Part shown: in pieces, positions 33,701 to 46,445 of the stretch
How positions within the stretch are numbered: position 1 is the stretch's first letter
How the letters are laid out: the number at the start of each line of letters is the position of its first letter
Source of the DNA: Cavenderia fasciculata
Taxonomy: Eukaryota > Evosea > Eumycetozoa > Acytosteliales > Cavenderiaceae
NCBI RefSeq assembly: GCF_000203815.1
Contig: NW_004457624.1
Span: 3,248,354 to 3,312,353, forward strand
DNA length: 64,000 nucleotides
Reading direction: 5' to 3'
The notes under the pieces: model-generated
Databases searched by the model: none
What the model saw: only the letters and a program-made list of their open reading frames with translations
What the model was told of the DNA's origin: nothing
Position numbers and translations under genes: made by a program

Positions 33701-34955
33701 TCGATGATGTAATATCATTCAAATTACTAAAATAGTAAAAATTATAATAGTAATATTAATATATAAGAGTAAATATATTATATATATTTTAAAAATACAT
33801 ACGCTCTTGCCAAATTTGGATAACTTTCAATGGTACTAGGAGTTAAAGTTGATTGTTTTCCTGAAATATACAATGATAAAAGTGAACTTGTATTTACTAT
33901 TGACAATTTAAAACTATTACCGATTAATGTTCTAAAAGAGAGATTAAATATTTAAAGAGAAAAAGAAATATAATTAGATTAATTTAAATAACACTGTATT
34001 TCTTGATTATTATATTATATCTTTTTAAAAAGAAAGAAAGAAAGACCATACACTGTAGATAATACTTTTGAATTAAAAGTAATAGTAATTGGGGGACCAG
34101 TATAAATATTTCCTAATATATTATTATTCATAACACTTTAATATTAAAAAGAAAGAAAGAAATAAATAAATATTAATGTTCATTTTGTTTAAAACATTAA
34201 TTGATATATATATAACATACAGATATCTTAAACGCGGAAATTTGGATGATTGTAAATCAAGATATTTTGGTTCGGTTGGTATTAATGATAATTGTAATTC
34301 TGTTAGATTGGGAATACCGATGGAAGAGTTTACAGTAACATGTTTTAAAGGTGATCCGAGAATGCTTAAATAAGCGAGGTTGGGATGTTGAATAAACCCA
34401 ATTGGATTTTGAATAGTAGTCAATTGCTTATTATTGATTAATTGAAGTGTTGATAGATTTGGTATCATTGTTGGAAATGATGTTGGTATCATATCAATAG
34501 TTGGATCATTTGTAATACTAAATAAATACATATAATAACAAATTATTTTAGTATCATCATTCAATATTGATTATCTTTCTTCTAATTTATCTATACATAC
34601 GCTATTTTAACTAGTTTTGGCATGTTTGTTAGTTTAGATAATATATTGATGCTTGGTATAGCAACTCTTGTAGATGCACCCAATGTAATCTCGAGTATGG
34701 TCAATGAATCAAATATAAGAGGCATTGTAGCGTTTGGCATTTCAACACCTTGAGATGTCTCTATTTTTAGGTTACTACAATACAATACAATCAGTTAGTC
34801 ATTCAATCATTATCTTCTTTCTCTCTCTTAAACATACATTTGAATAACATCACCATTTGGAGAACAAATGATTTGAGGGTACCCATTGCACATTGTCGAG
34901 TCGAATGGAATCGATTGTACCCCATATTGATAACATAACCATTGAACTGCATTGA
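30761..34955 (-). CDS. ComC-like receptor: LRR, IPT/TIG, EGF-like, one membrane span
   Basis: Eleven exons join in phase to about 1122 residues: 34955-34838, 34774-34601, 34517-34221, 34134-34052, 33931-33803, 33726-33595, 33535-33275, 33210-32704, 32588-32238, 32161-31760, 31677-30761. The N-terminal third is leucine-rich (NLKIETSQG, LSTLQLINNKQLTT, NLTELQLSLIP, FSNNQLQGQI). IPT/TIG-like beta domains follow (TLIPIKSNLGMIYGRN). Two EGF-like modules are clear: CMNDTFNCHDNGQCS...CVC and CRKDTHDCFGNGHCDEMGQC. A single span (KIIVGVVLGLTAFIALVIAS) precedes a short basic cytoplasmic tail (EKMRERKLQRYK). The layout matches the dictyostelid ComC/TIG-EGF family implicated in cell-cell signalling. The signal-peptide exon was not found. 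Confidence 0.85.
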
Positions 34956-35265
34956 CTATAATAATAATATTTAATACATAATATTAATACACTTATTATT
35001 AATAATGTCAATCGGGTGGATCAGATTTCAAGAACTCTTGTGCTTATTCTTTTTTAATTTATTTTTTGAAGAGTGCGTGAAGTTCACCTCTTCATCATCC
35101 TTCACTTTCTTTCATTGTTCATTACATACTGTCATTAGTACTTGTTGCACTAGTAATAAATGGAAGTGTAGTACATATAGACAAAAGAAATATCAGTGAT
35201 AAACTTATAAATCTGTGGAATGATCGCAACAACATGTTGTTATATATTTCTATCTATCTATTTGT

Positions 35266-35338
<73 letters not shown>

Positions 35339-35990
35339 AAGTGATGATCAGAACATGTTCTCAAGAGGTCAAGTTATACTAGAAGTATAATATGACAAGC
35401 GCGAAACTATAGCAGGGCAGAAGAAGAACTACTTGTTTCGTTGTGTTTAAACCCTTGCCATGTTATCTGAACCCTATGGGCCAAACCACTCATGCATCAT
35501 TCGAAAATAGAATAATTTTCCGATCATAAACAATCACATGGTTTATTTATGGTAACACGCACACACATTGTGCAATGGATCATTGCATTAATAATAATAA
35601 TAACAGAAGACCTATTCCTAAACAGAATCGATGAATTTTGGGAAAGATAATGTTGAATTCTCTCTTCTTTGGAATGGAAAAAGAAAATAAGATATATTTA
35701 TATTTTTAATTAGACTATCACAATCCAATTAATATATGGAATGCTATATACAGAATATAATAATACATTTCATACTTTAATATCATTTTTTAAAAAAGAG
35801 GAATGAATTAATAGAATTTAATATTTGTTTGCAGTTAAATGGATAGAAATGTTGAACAATCAAAAGAGGGTAGATAAATGATTAGATTTTATATCATTTA
35901 AATATTATTATATTATATTATATTAATTTTTTGATTAAAATTTTATTTATTTATTTATTTATTTGTTTGGGTTTGCGTTATATATTATAT
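34956..35990. other. Spacer between ComC-like gene and PKS gene
   Basis: Should contain the first exon and promoter of the ComC-like gene, but no convincing signal-peptide exon is visible on the minus strand. It holds the AAT repeat at 35268-35336 and mixed-composition DNA at 35340-35640. The right end is the A/T-rich 3' flank of the PKS gene. Confidence 0.5.
35268..35336. repeat. AAT trinucleotide microsatellite
   Basis: About 23 uninterrupted AAT units in non-coding DNA. Such tracts are common in dictyostelid genomes; this one is not in a reading frame. Confidence 0.97.
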
Positions 35991-38900
35991 TTATTTTTGA
36001 ATATTCATTTTAGATTTATAGTATTCAATATTTTTGATGATTGTATCTTTAGTGATTTCACATTTAGAGATGTTGATAAGAGATAGTTGATTAGTGGTAA
36101 GTGAACAATCACCAAAGCCAATGTGGAAGAGAGGGAAGGTGGTGGTGTCGTGGAAGAAGAGTTTGATCTTGTTGCATGCTGCAAGATTCTTGGTTGAAAA
36201 GAGTAAGTTTCGCCATTGCACATAGTCGTTGATCTCTTGTAGAGGATACTTGGTGTTGATGACATGACATATATCGAGTAGACTATTCATCTTTCCGTCG
36301 ACAGATGATGAGTCTTGGTTGATGATATGGAATATATTTGGTTCTTGGAGATCAGATGAAGAGGAAGAAGAAGAAGAAGACCAATACGGCTCATGGAGTG
36401 ACAACTTGGCAGTTGCAAGAGACACCCAATCGATTGGTGATGTGTTGAGAGACCCTTCTCCACGTGCAAGGTTGAATGATGGATAGGCACCGAGCTCGAA
36501 AATGGCCTTGACGACAGTACTCAAGATATCATTGTCATTGTCAATACCTGTACGGGAGTCTGCGAAAATGGGACCGACACGCATGATGCTGGCTGGGATA
36601 CCACGACGAGCTGCGTCGCGTACCAAGTACTCTGTGATAACCTTGGATTGGATGTACCCATTCATCTCGTTGAGATGGTCAAATGACGGGAACGAATGTT
36701 CGGTGATGGTCGAGTCCCGCTTGTCATTGAAAAAGACAGAGATGGATGAGATGTGAACAATACGTTTTTGGTAGTCTCCCAAGATCGACAGACGGATCAA
36801 CTCTTTGGTGCAGTTAACATTGGTCACTTGAATCTCATCGTATGTCTCGAGGAAGTTAACGTTGGCACCATTAGACACAATCAAATCGACTTGATTGGCA
36901 AGTTGTGCGAATCTATCCTCTCCCAACCCCAACGACTTGTGTGACAGATCACCGACGAGTGCTACGACACGACTATCAAAGACACTCGAGTCGACGACCA
37001 AGTGTAGAGATTGGAGTTTGTTGGCTAAAAATTGGAGTGCACGTGTCTCGTCTGGTTGTGATCGAATGATACAGTAAATCTTGTCAACGCTATCACTTAC
37101 AAGGTAACTATACAACAAATAGATACCCAAATAACCACTTGCACCAGTCAATAATACATTAATCTTTTCTGCACCATTATTATAGGATTTACACTTTTTC
37201 AAATTTGATGAGGGAGTAAGAGAACTATCCAACTTGGCTTCCTTTTGCCAAAACTCTATTGGTTTACCAATACTATTAGTTGTTGTATTCTTTACTTCAA
37301 TCTTTTTAAGTATATCCTTTGACGATGATGCATTCGATGACGATGATGTAGTTGTAGTTGTAGTGGTTGTAGACTTTGCATTAATCTTTTGAATAATAGA
37401 ATTAATTGAATTGGATGATAATTGGAGATGGGTAAAGAGGTTTTTGGTAAACTCTTGATCGAGCCAATTCTTTAGTTGAACGGTTAAGAGAGAGTCGATA
37501 CCATAGTCCTTGAGACGGGTATCCATGTTTAGCTTGGATGGATGGATGGAAAGGAGTTCAGAGACAACTGCAACGACACGATCAGCTACGCTGTTTCCTC
37601 CACTCTTGGAGTCGGCGCCAGAGGATGCGCTGCTCTTGGTTTCAAGGTCAGTGTCTGGTGCGAGATGTTCGAGCTTGGGACGGATTTGTTGGCAGTATTC
37701 AAAGAGTGGACGGTATGCAAAGTTGGTTAGCATGACTTGGGAGGGCGACGCGGTGGCAGAGGTGCACGAGAGCACTCCACCGAGCCCACCGAGGATCTTG
37801 GCCAACGAGACGAGGTTGACCCCACGGCTCTTGAGGAACTGGGCAACTGACTTGTCCTTGGCAACCTCACCACCGGCATCGAGGGCACCCCAATTAATGG
37901 ATGTGGCAGCGAGACCTTGTTGACGACGGAATTGGGCGAGTGAGTCGAGAACCAAGTTGGCGGATGTGTAACTAGCCTGGTTGGTGCTACCGAGCACAGA
38001 CACGATCGAAGAAAAGAGAACAAAGTGTACAAGTGACCAACCCAACTCTAACCCCAAACTGTGGAGGTTGACGGCACCGACAGTCTTTGGCTCGTGGGTA
38101 GCGTCGATAGTCTTTTGGGAGATATCGTCTACTTGACAGTAATCATAGATGGTGGCAAAATGGATGACACTCTTGACTGGTGCAATGGATGGGTCGGCTG
38201 CATAGATTGCTTGAACGGTCGATCGCAAACTATCAAGTCTGGAGACATCACACGAACGGTATGTAATAGACACTCCTTTACCACCATTCTTTTGTTTTTG
38301 TTGGTTGATTAATAATTGTAACTCCCATTTTAGTGCACTACGTGACAATACAATAACATGTTTTAGAGTATCTGGTGCATGCTCGAGAATCCAACGAAGA
38401 ATGAGTACTGCAATACCTGTTTGACCGGTAATCAACAAAGTGTCTTGTAATCCATCGATAGAATAATTTGGTTTGACAACAATCTGCTTGTGTTGTTGTA
38501 CGAGTGGTGCAGCTATGTCCTTGTCAAACTCGCTAAAGTCGACTACAATCTTTCCAACATGTTTACGTTCATTGATGTATTCAATAGCACGTTTAGTGTC
38601 GACAACTGGGAATGACTCGACTGGAATAGAGTCGAGTAGACCCTTGCTAATAGCTTCAAACACTTCGACCAAAATACCATTGACAATATTTGGGCTATAG
38701 GCAATAGCACGTTCAAGATCAATGGTTTGGTAACCAACGTGATACTTGAATACTTCAATATCGATATTATCATTTTCCATTAATTGAGTGACTGAAAGAT
38801 CCATGATACGACCAATGGGAGACAAGGAATCAAAGTTTGGTTTTAAAAAGTCTCCACTTAGAGTATTTAGTACCAAATCAACACCTTCCTTTGTACCAGG

Positions 38901-41900
38901 GAATGTACGTAGTTGGTCAGCATACCCCTTTCCAACAACGTTGTTGGCGGTTGATAGAACGGCAGTCAAGAGTGAACCGTAACGGTCGTGTAGAATTTGG
39001 ACCTTATCACCGGTTAGTGATCCACCAGAGGTTGCAAACACTGGCCCAGTATGTTTCTTGTACTTTAAAAGGTTCAATGCTGCAATACCAACACCACCGG
39101 TTGCCGAATGGATGAGGATAGACTCTTGTGATGGAATGAAATGACCAATATGGAATATACTGTAATAGGCAGTAGCATAGACCACTGGGATGGCAGCAGC
39201 TTCAACAAACGATATATTGGATGGTTTCTTGACGATACGATCTTGACTAGTAATAGTGTGACTAGAGAATGAATGGCTAGAGAACCCAACCACCTCATCT
39301 CCAACAACAAAGTTGGTCACCTTGCTACCAACACGACTTACAATACCAGAACATTCAAGACCAAATGGTGGATTGTAAATATCACCCTTGCTAAAGATTT
39401 CTTGTGGTAACAGACCACGATAGAAAAGATTGTCTTTGTAGTTTAGACCAGTTGCCATAACTTTAATCTCTACTTGGTTGTCTCCGAGAATGTTCTCACG
39501 TGGATGTGGAGCATAATTCAAGTTACTATCCAATTTGAATACGATGTTGTTTGGGTTACTCTCTACCGAACTCTTGTGTGACAACCATTGTGGAACACGT
39601 TGGTATCTTTGGACAAGGGTGACAAAGGTACTGTCACTGGTACCACTACGAAGAACAAATTCCTTTTCACCAAGTGATTCCACTTGGTCCAATAGATTCA
39701 ACAAATCTTTAATTTGAATGGTTGACAATGTTTGTTGGTCGACATCAATTGAACAGGTGTCGAGGATATGTTGTTGTTCGAGGAAATAACGGTAAATGCC
39801 AACCAATGAAGATGATAAATAGTTTGTTGCTTCCTTTTGTGCATTCAATGTAAGTAACAATAACTTGGTCTTGTTGGCTTGGCTCTTTAACATTAATTGA
39901 TTCACCTTTACAAATTCATAGGTATGTCTACGATAAGTTTCAACTGTCATTTGTTCCAATCCAACAAATACTACTACATTTTCACCTTGTTCAATAAGAC
40001 CGACAAATTGTTCTTGTTTGTTGTTGTCTTGACTGTCTAAAAGATCAGTTGAATCAAATGTATGAACTTGGTCAAACTTGGAATTGGCTTGTGAAATGAA
40101 ATCTTGTACTTTTTCAGATTGTTTGGTAATGATAAAGATGATCTTGTCAATTGAAGAGGACGACGAAGATGATGAAGATGACAATGATAGACTCTTGACA
40201 ATTCCATGTTTTTGACCGACGATTAATGATGGATGGTGTGGTTGTGATTGGTAAAAGGTGACTGTTTCAAATCCACCTCTAGCGCTCAACAATCTACTCC
40301 ATTCACCACCACCAAGAGTACTGGCATCGTTGTTGACACGGTCTTGGTCTTGTCCAAAATTGTCATACACAATCTTTGGATAGTTGCCAGCGACCAAATC
40401 AAAGATAACAGACTCTTTGGGTGGTTCCAAAGCAATCAATTGTCCCTTTGGTAAAAGAACCTTGTTGATTTGTTGTGACAACTTTCCAGCATTGGCATTG
40501 GCAGTAAAAGCAAACGATGAAATGACAAAGTCAAATGAACAAGTTAAAAGATTTTGTTCAATGAAATCTTCTTCAAGTGATAATGTGGTTCGGTATTTGA
40601 TGACTAGATTATCAGGTAGATCAGGAATGACCTTTTTGATTGATTGTTCGAGGATTGACTTGGTTTCACTTGATACTACAATGGTATAGTCAATGGTTGA
40701 TTCAGACTTGGTTTCACGAATCAATGAGGCGATTTGTTTGATAAGAGAAATGGTAATACTACGTTTCTTGTCATCTTCAATACCAATATCCAACAATCTA
40801 ACTACTCTTGGAGACTGTAGTAATGATACAAATGTTGATTTAAAGTGTTGAACCAATACACTTTCAACTTCCTTGCTACTAGCCAAAAGATAAAACAATG
40901 ATTCCAACAAACTGTATCCATCGTCAACTTGTTCTTGGGTTCTTTGGACATTGTCAACAGCAGCTGCATCGGCAGCATTGGATACTTGTGGAATGAATGA
41001 TTTTATAGATTTGGTAACCAATTTCAAGTCTCTAACATTTGATGGATACTTGGTAGACAACTCTGCTTTTAACTTTTCAACAGAAGATTGTGATTGATCA
41101 GTTGATACTTTGGTTTCCTTGGCAATATTCAATAATCTTTCCAATACCTTTGACTGACCAGACAAATCATTTGATGACTCGTCCAATTGATTAACCAATA
41201 ATGAAATATATTGATTTAATCTTATGTCTTCTTCAAGTGTTAGTGGAGCAACATGATTGTTTAGTTGAAGGATTGGAGTTGACAAGACTGATTGTTTGGA
41301 TTGCCAAATTGGTTTGTACAACTCTTTGGATGGATGTTTCACAGTGACAGTTCTCTTTACCTTGGTCAATGATGTTGAAACGACACGGCCGATTGATAAG
41401 AGTAATGTACCATCTTCTAGGATCATATCAATTGAACCATGACTAGAATTACCAGCAATCTTTGTTGACTTGCTATAGACATAGACTTTTTGTGGACGAC
41501 TGTTGGAATCGGGAACAGATGAAGAGTAAAACTTTAAATTTTCCAATCTTTCAAATACCAATTCTTGTGGCCCATCCATCAAAGCCAATAGACCGTGTAG
41601 ACAACAATCCAATATACTAGCATTCAATAGTCTGTCCTTGTCAAACTTGGAAGTTGGATGCATTTCCAATTGTGAAAGAGAACAATCTAGACCAAAAGAG
41701 AATGAAGAGATACGTTGGAAAGTTGGACCGTATGGAAGACCAAGAGTTTGTAGTTTACCGTATACTTCGTCTTTGGACAATGTGGCGAGTTGACATGTTT
41801 GTTTGATCGATTCTAAATCAACTTTTGGTGGTGTACTTGGAGAGTAGGTGGAGATTCTACCATGAGCTGATTTGGTCCATTTCTCGGTTTGGTTACCATC

Positions 41901-44900
41901 ACAAAATGTAAATTCAACCTTGAATTCATTCTTGGAGTTTTGAATGATACTAGTTTGGAGATGATGCAAGACACCTTCTGTCAAAAAGAATGGAGTGTTG
42001 AATTCAAGGTTGTGGATGGCTACGTCAAGGCCAGCATGACTTGAAAGGATATTATCGATATATCCAGAACCTGGGAATAGGAATTTACCCTTGACCTTGT
42101 GACCCTTTAAGAATTGGTATGATTCAGCATTTACATTGATTAATGCTTCGTAAACTGAACTACCAGAGTTGAGAGGATGACCTAGAATGGAAGAGGTTGG
42201 ACCACGGAGACGGATCTTTTGGGAGACGAGTGGTTCATCCCAATACAATTCAGTGTCCCATTGGTATCTTGGGATAGATGTGGTACGTTCCTTGTAAGAG
42301 ACGATATCTTCGTGTTGGAATTGTTGACCAAAATCAATGTTTAGACCATGACAATAGAGTTCACCAAGAGCACCATGGAAACTCTCCAATTCATTCTTTT
42401 TTCTATTTAATGGTGATAGAACCAGTGGGGTAAATGGTGTGGCAGCTGATTCGTCATCGTTGGATACAGTTGGAGTCAACTTTTTAATGTAAAAGGCAAG
42501 TGTACTATGTGGAGCAATTTCCAAAAACACTGGTGACATTCCCAATTGATTGTCACTGATATAAGTAAAGATATTGGCAATGGCTTTGGTAAAAGCAACT
42601 GGTTCACGAAGATTGTCATAGATGTATTGGATACTATATTCTTGTTTGGTCTTTAGTAAACCACCATGAATAGTTGAAAAGAATGGAATCATTTCACCGT
42701 CGGTGTATTCCAAATCTATAAGTGGAGAATCAAACAATTGTTGTTTAATCTTTTCTTGATGTGATGAATGGAATGAACATGGAGTGGTAAGGAATGCAGT
42801 AAACACATTTGATTCCTTCATATCCTCTGCAGCCACTTGTAAATCACTCTCTACACCAGTAATAACAATGGAATCATTACTATTGTAACAAGCAATCTCC
42901 AAAGTTGGATACTTGGGTGCATAGTCTGTATTGTATTGTTCGGCACTAATACCAATACTCAACATCTTGCCACTACCAATTGTCAAGTTTTGTAAAGTTG
43001 ATCTATAATATACAATCTTGGCTGCACATTCAAGTGATATAATATTTGCATAATATGCTGCTGTTACTTCTCCAAAACTAAAATAAGATAGAAATTAAGG
43101 TAAGTAAATAATAATTAATTAATTTTATATTTTTTGTTTTTTTTTTATATATTTCTTTACCTATGACCAATAACAATACTAGGTTTAATATTCCATTGTT
43201 TATATAATTCAGTTAGACCAAATTGTAATAAAAAGATACTTGGTTGAGCCAATTTTGGATGATGAAGTTCTGGTGAATTGTCAGATGGAAGAGATTGGAG
43301 TTGGGCAAGGATAGAGTAGCCGAAATAAGTTTTGAGGAGGTCATCGGCACGATCAACAGCTTGTTTAAATACTGGTTGTGAATGGTAAAGAACCTGACCC
43401 ATTCCTTTCCATTGTGGACCTTGACCACAAAAGACGAAAACAACTGGAATCTTTGGTTGGATACCGAGAGCGGCAATGTTGGAAGTTAACGACTTGTTGA
43501 CAGAGTATGATTTCTTTTGAGAAACCAATTCCTCCCAACTATTGGCAACAATAATCTTTCTCGATGCAATGATATTAGCTTTGGTAAATACTTGATATTT
43601 GGCAAAATCATTCAATTCGACTCTATTGACATTATTCACAATCGAATTTACATATTTATCCAAAGATAATTTTGAATTTGCTGAAAATGGAATAACTAAT
43701 GATGATGATGAAGGATAAGAAGAGTTGGTATTATTATTATTGTCACTCTTGTACTCTTCCATAATAAGATGACAATTTGAACCACCTAAACCAAATGAAC
43801 CAACTCCCATTCTAATTAATTTATCGGTTGGGAATGATTCATTTTCAGTGACAACTTTAATATTCCATTCATTTAATTTAATCTTTGGATTGACTTTGTT
43901 GAAATGAATGTTTGGAGCCAATTGACGATTCTTTAACATTAGACAACATTTGATTAAAGAGGCGACACCAGCAGCTGATTCTAGATGACCAATGTTGGAT
44001 TTGACTGAACCAATATGTAATGGTTCGCTTGGTGAATGGTTTTGTGCAAAGATGGTGGAAAGAGCCTCGACTTCAACTGGATCACCTACAGGGGTACCAG
44101 TTCCATGGGCTTCAAAGTAAAAGACATCTTTGGCATCGACTCGTGAATTGTTTAATGCATGGACAATGTTTTCAGCTTGGGCATGACTACTTGGAGCTGT
44201 AATGGTTGTCTTGTTGTTGGAACCATCAACATTACTACTACCACCCTTTAATACACAATAGATACGGTCTCCATCTTCTATAGCCTTGTCCAACCGTTTC
44301 AAAATGACCAAACCAGCACCTTCACTACGAACAAAACCATCGGCTCCTTCATCAAAACTACTACATCTACCTTTATGACTCAACATGTTTAATGATGAAA
44401 AGTTGATTGTAATAGTTGGGTCATATAATGCATTTACTCCTCCTGCTACTGCCATATCACAATCTCCTGATCTAATTCCTAAAAAAAAAACAAAAAAAAA
44501 AAAAAAAAAAAAAAGTAAAGTAAAAAAAATATTTATATTAATTTTTTTAGTTTTAGTTTTACCTTGCATTCCCAAGAAAATAGCATTAAGAGATGAACTA
44601 CAAGCAGTATCAAGAGTGATTGATGGACCACGAAGATCAAAACAAAAGGAGAGACGATTAGAGTAGAAACAGTTACCGTTTCCGGTGACAAGATAAGGTG
44701 ACATGTCCAATATATCACGATGTTGTTGTTTTTGATAATCTTGATTCATTAGACCAAGATAGACACCAGTTTTGGAACCACGAATCTTTTGAGGTTGAAT
44801 GTGAGCATCTTCCAATGCTTCCCACATGCAAGTTTGTAATACTCTTTGTTGAGGATCCAAGTATGTAGTTTCCTTTGGCGAGATACCAAAAAAGAGTGGA

Positions 44901-45103
44901 TCAAAGCGTTTCCACTCATCCTCTTCTATAAAACCACCATATTTGTTTGAAATGAAACCTTGGTCATAGAATGATGGTGAGTATCTCTCCTTTGGTGCCT
45001 CTGATATTCCATCCTTTTTATTAATTAAATGATCCCAAAATTCATCTGGTGTTTTTGATCCTCCTGGGAATCTAAGTCCAATACCTATAATTGCAATATC
45101 CAT
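35991..45103 (-). CDS. Type I reducing polyketide synthase with terminal thioester reductase
   Basis: Three exons (45103-44563, 44478-43161, 43077-35991) give 2981 residues. Order: ketosynthase (1-430; active-site cysteine in [31 protein letters not shown]), acyltransferase (about 520-850; IGHSFGE, the serine codon completed across intron 2), dehydratase (about 915-1190; [12 protein letters not shown]), a methyltransferase-like region (about 1340-1580) whose nucleotide loop is altered ([10 protein letters not shown]), enoyl reductase (about 1810-2140; [13 protein letters not shown]), ketoreductase (about 2165-2350; [10 protein letters not shown]), acyl carrier protein (serine near 2482; [12 protein letters not shown]) and a thioester reductase (from about 2595; [10 protein letters not shown]). 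The last domain should release the chain as an aldehyde or alcohol. This is the standard large dictyostelid PKS layout. The product is unknown. Confidence 0.95.
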
Positions 45104-46445
45104 AATAAATTATTTCTAAAAAAAAAAATACAATATTATTAATAAATCAAAAAAACAAAAAAAAAGAAGATTAAATATATATATATATAACATACAAAAA
45201 AAAAAGCGTTTGTTGTTTTTGGTGGGTAAAATTGGTTGATGTTGGTTGATGTTGTTGTGGTTGATGTTTTCAAATCTTTAAAAACAAAAAAAGTATGTAT
45301 AGATAAATGAAATAATATTGTTATATATATATATATTTTTTAAAAATCTCTTAACAAAACTCTTTAAAGATATAATAATTTTTTTTTTTTTTCAAAAAGA
45401 GTGTGTGTATCTAATAAATTAACAATGTTTGTTTGTTTGTTTCACTTTATATAGAAATAAAAGATAATATGGGAAAAAGAAAAAGATTAATCACAACAAT
45501 AAAGGAATGAACTGTGGGAGACGTGTCCCAACCAACAACACTGGAGGAGTGTTTGATAGTGTTCGGATCTCCCATGGGAGGAGGAAAAAAAAAAAAAAAC
45601 AAATAAAAATAATCATATAAAGGAACCTCCTTCAAAGGGTAGTAGGGACTAGAGACAATTCCCTTGTTCATCTTTGGCCCTTCTACTACTTTTGCCATAA
45701 CCTTTACGAAAAAGGTGTAGTGGTATCCAATGGCACCTTTTAACAATTTAAACCTTTATTGGGGGGTTGTAGTCAGTTCCGTTGAAAATGGTAGGGGATT
45801 AACATAAAACCCATTGCGATCCCCATCGTCATTATAGAGAAGCAGACGAATACAAGATTATCAAAAAGATATTTTGATTAAAAAAATATAAAAAAAACGA
45901 GTATTTTTGGGAACTTGCAAAGAGGAAAAATAATATTTTCAAATTTGTTTTTTTCAAAATTCCCAAAAGAGAGAAAGGGAATTTTGATTAATTAAATTTT
46001 GGTATTCCCGTTTTAGAGAGATAAATCTAAAAAACTCAAATAGAGAGAAGTAAATTGAACTTTTCTACCCAACCAAAATGATATTAATAAATTGTTTTTA
46101 ATAAATTATTATCGCTCTTTTGGATAATTGTGAATTTATTTTTGATTAGATTAGATTAAATCTTTTTGTTTTTCCTTTTTTAATAGGTATTTGACATTAA
46201 CATTAATTCTGATGGATTTATATCACTTTTTAATCTATTGAAACAATAAAGAGAGAGAGAGATAGTAAGGGGGGTAGGGGTAGGGGGATATTTGTTTTTA
46301 TTTGTTTTTATAATATAATAAAAAAAAAGGTTTGAATTATTATTTAAATCAAATACTATATAGATTATTATTATTTTGATTATTTTGATTATTTTTTGTT
46401 ATTGTTGTTTTTTTAATCTTCTTATTTATATATTTTATAAAATAT
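45104..46445. other. PKS promoter and Sec24 3' flank
   Basis: 1.3 kb with long homopolymer runs. 45470-45850 is less A/T-rich and has short inverted repeats (AAAAGGTG ... CACCTTTT near 45711-45743), which could be a small non-autonomous element remnant. No coding sequence is supported; the open stretch on the minus strand at 45447-45746 has no protein-like features. Confidence 0.5.

Noticed and set aside
35268-35336. Possible CRISPR-like or spaced repeat array
   Set aside because: It is a simple uninterrupted AAT microsatellite; no spacers, and the genome is eukaryotic.
45447-45746. 99-codon minus-strand frame upstream of the PKS
   Set aside because: No protein-like pattern, lies in promoter DNA with inverted repeats.
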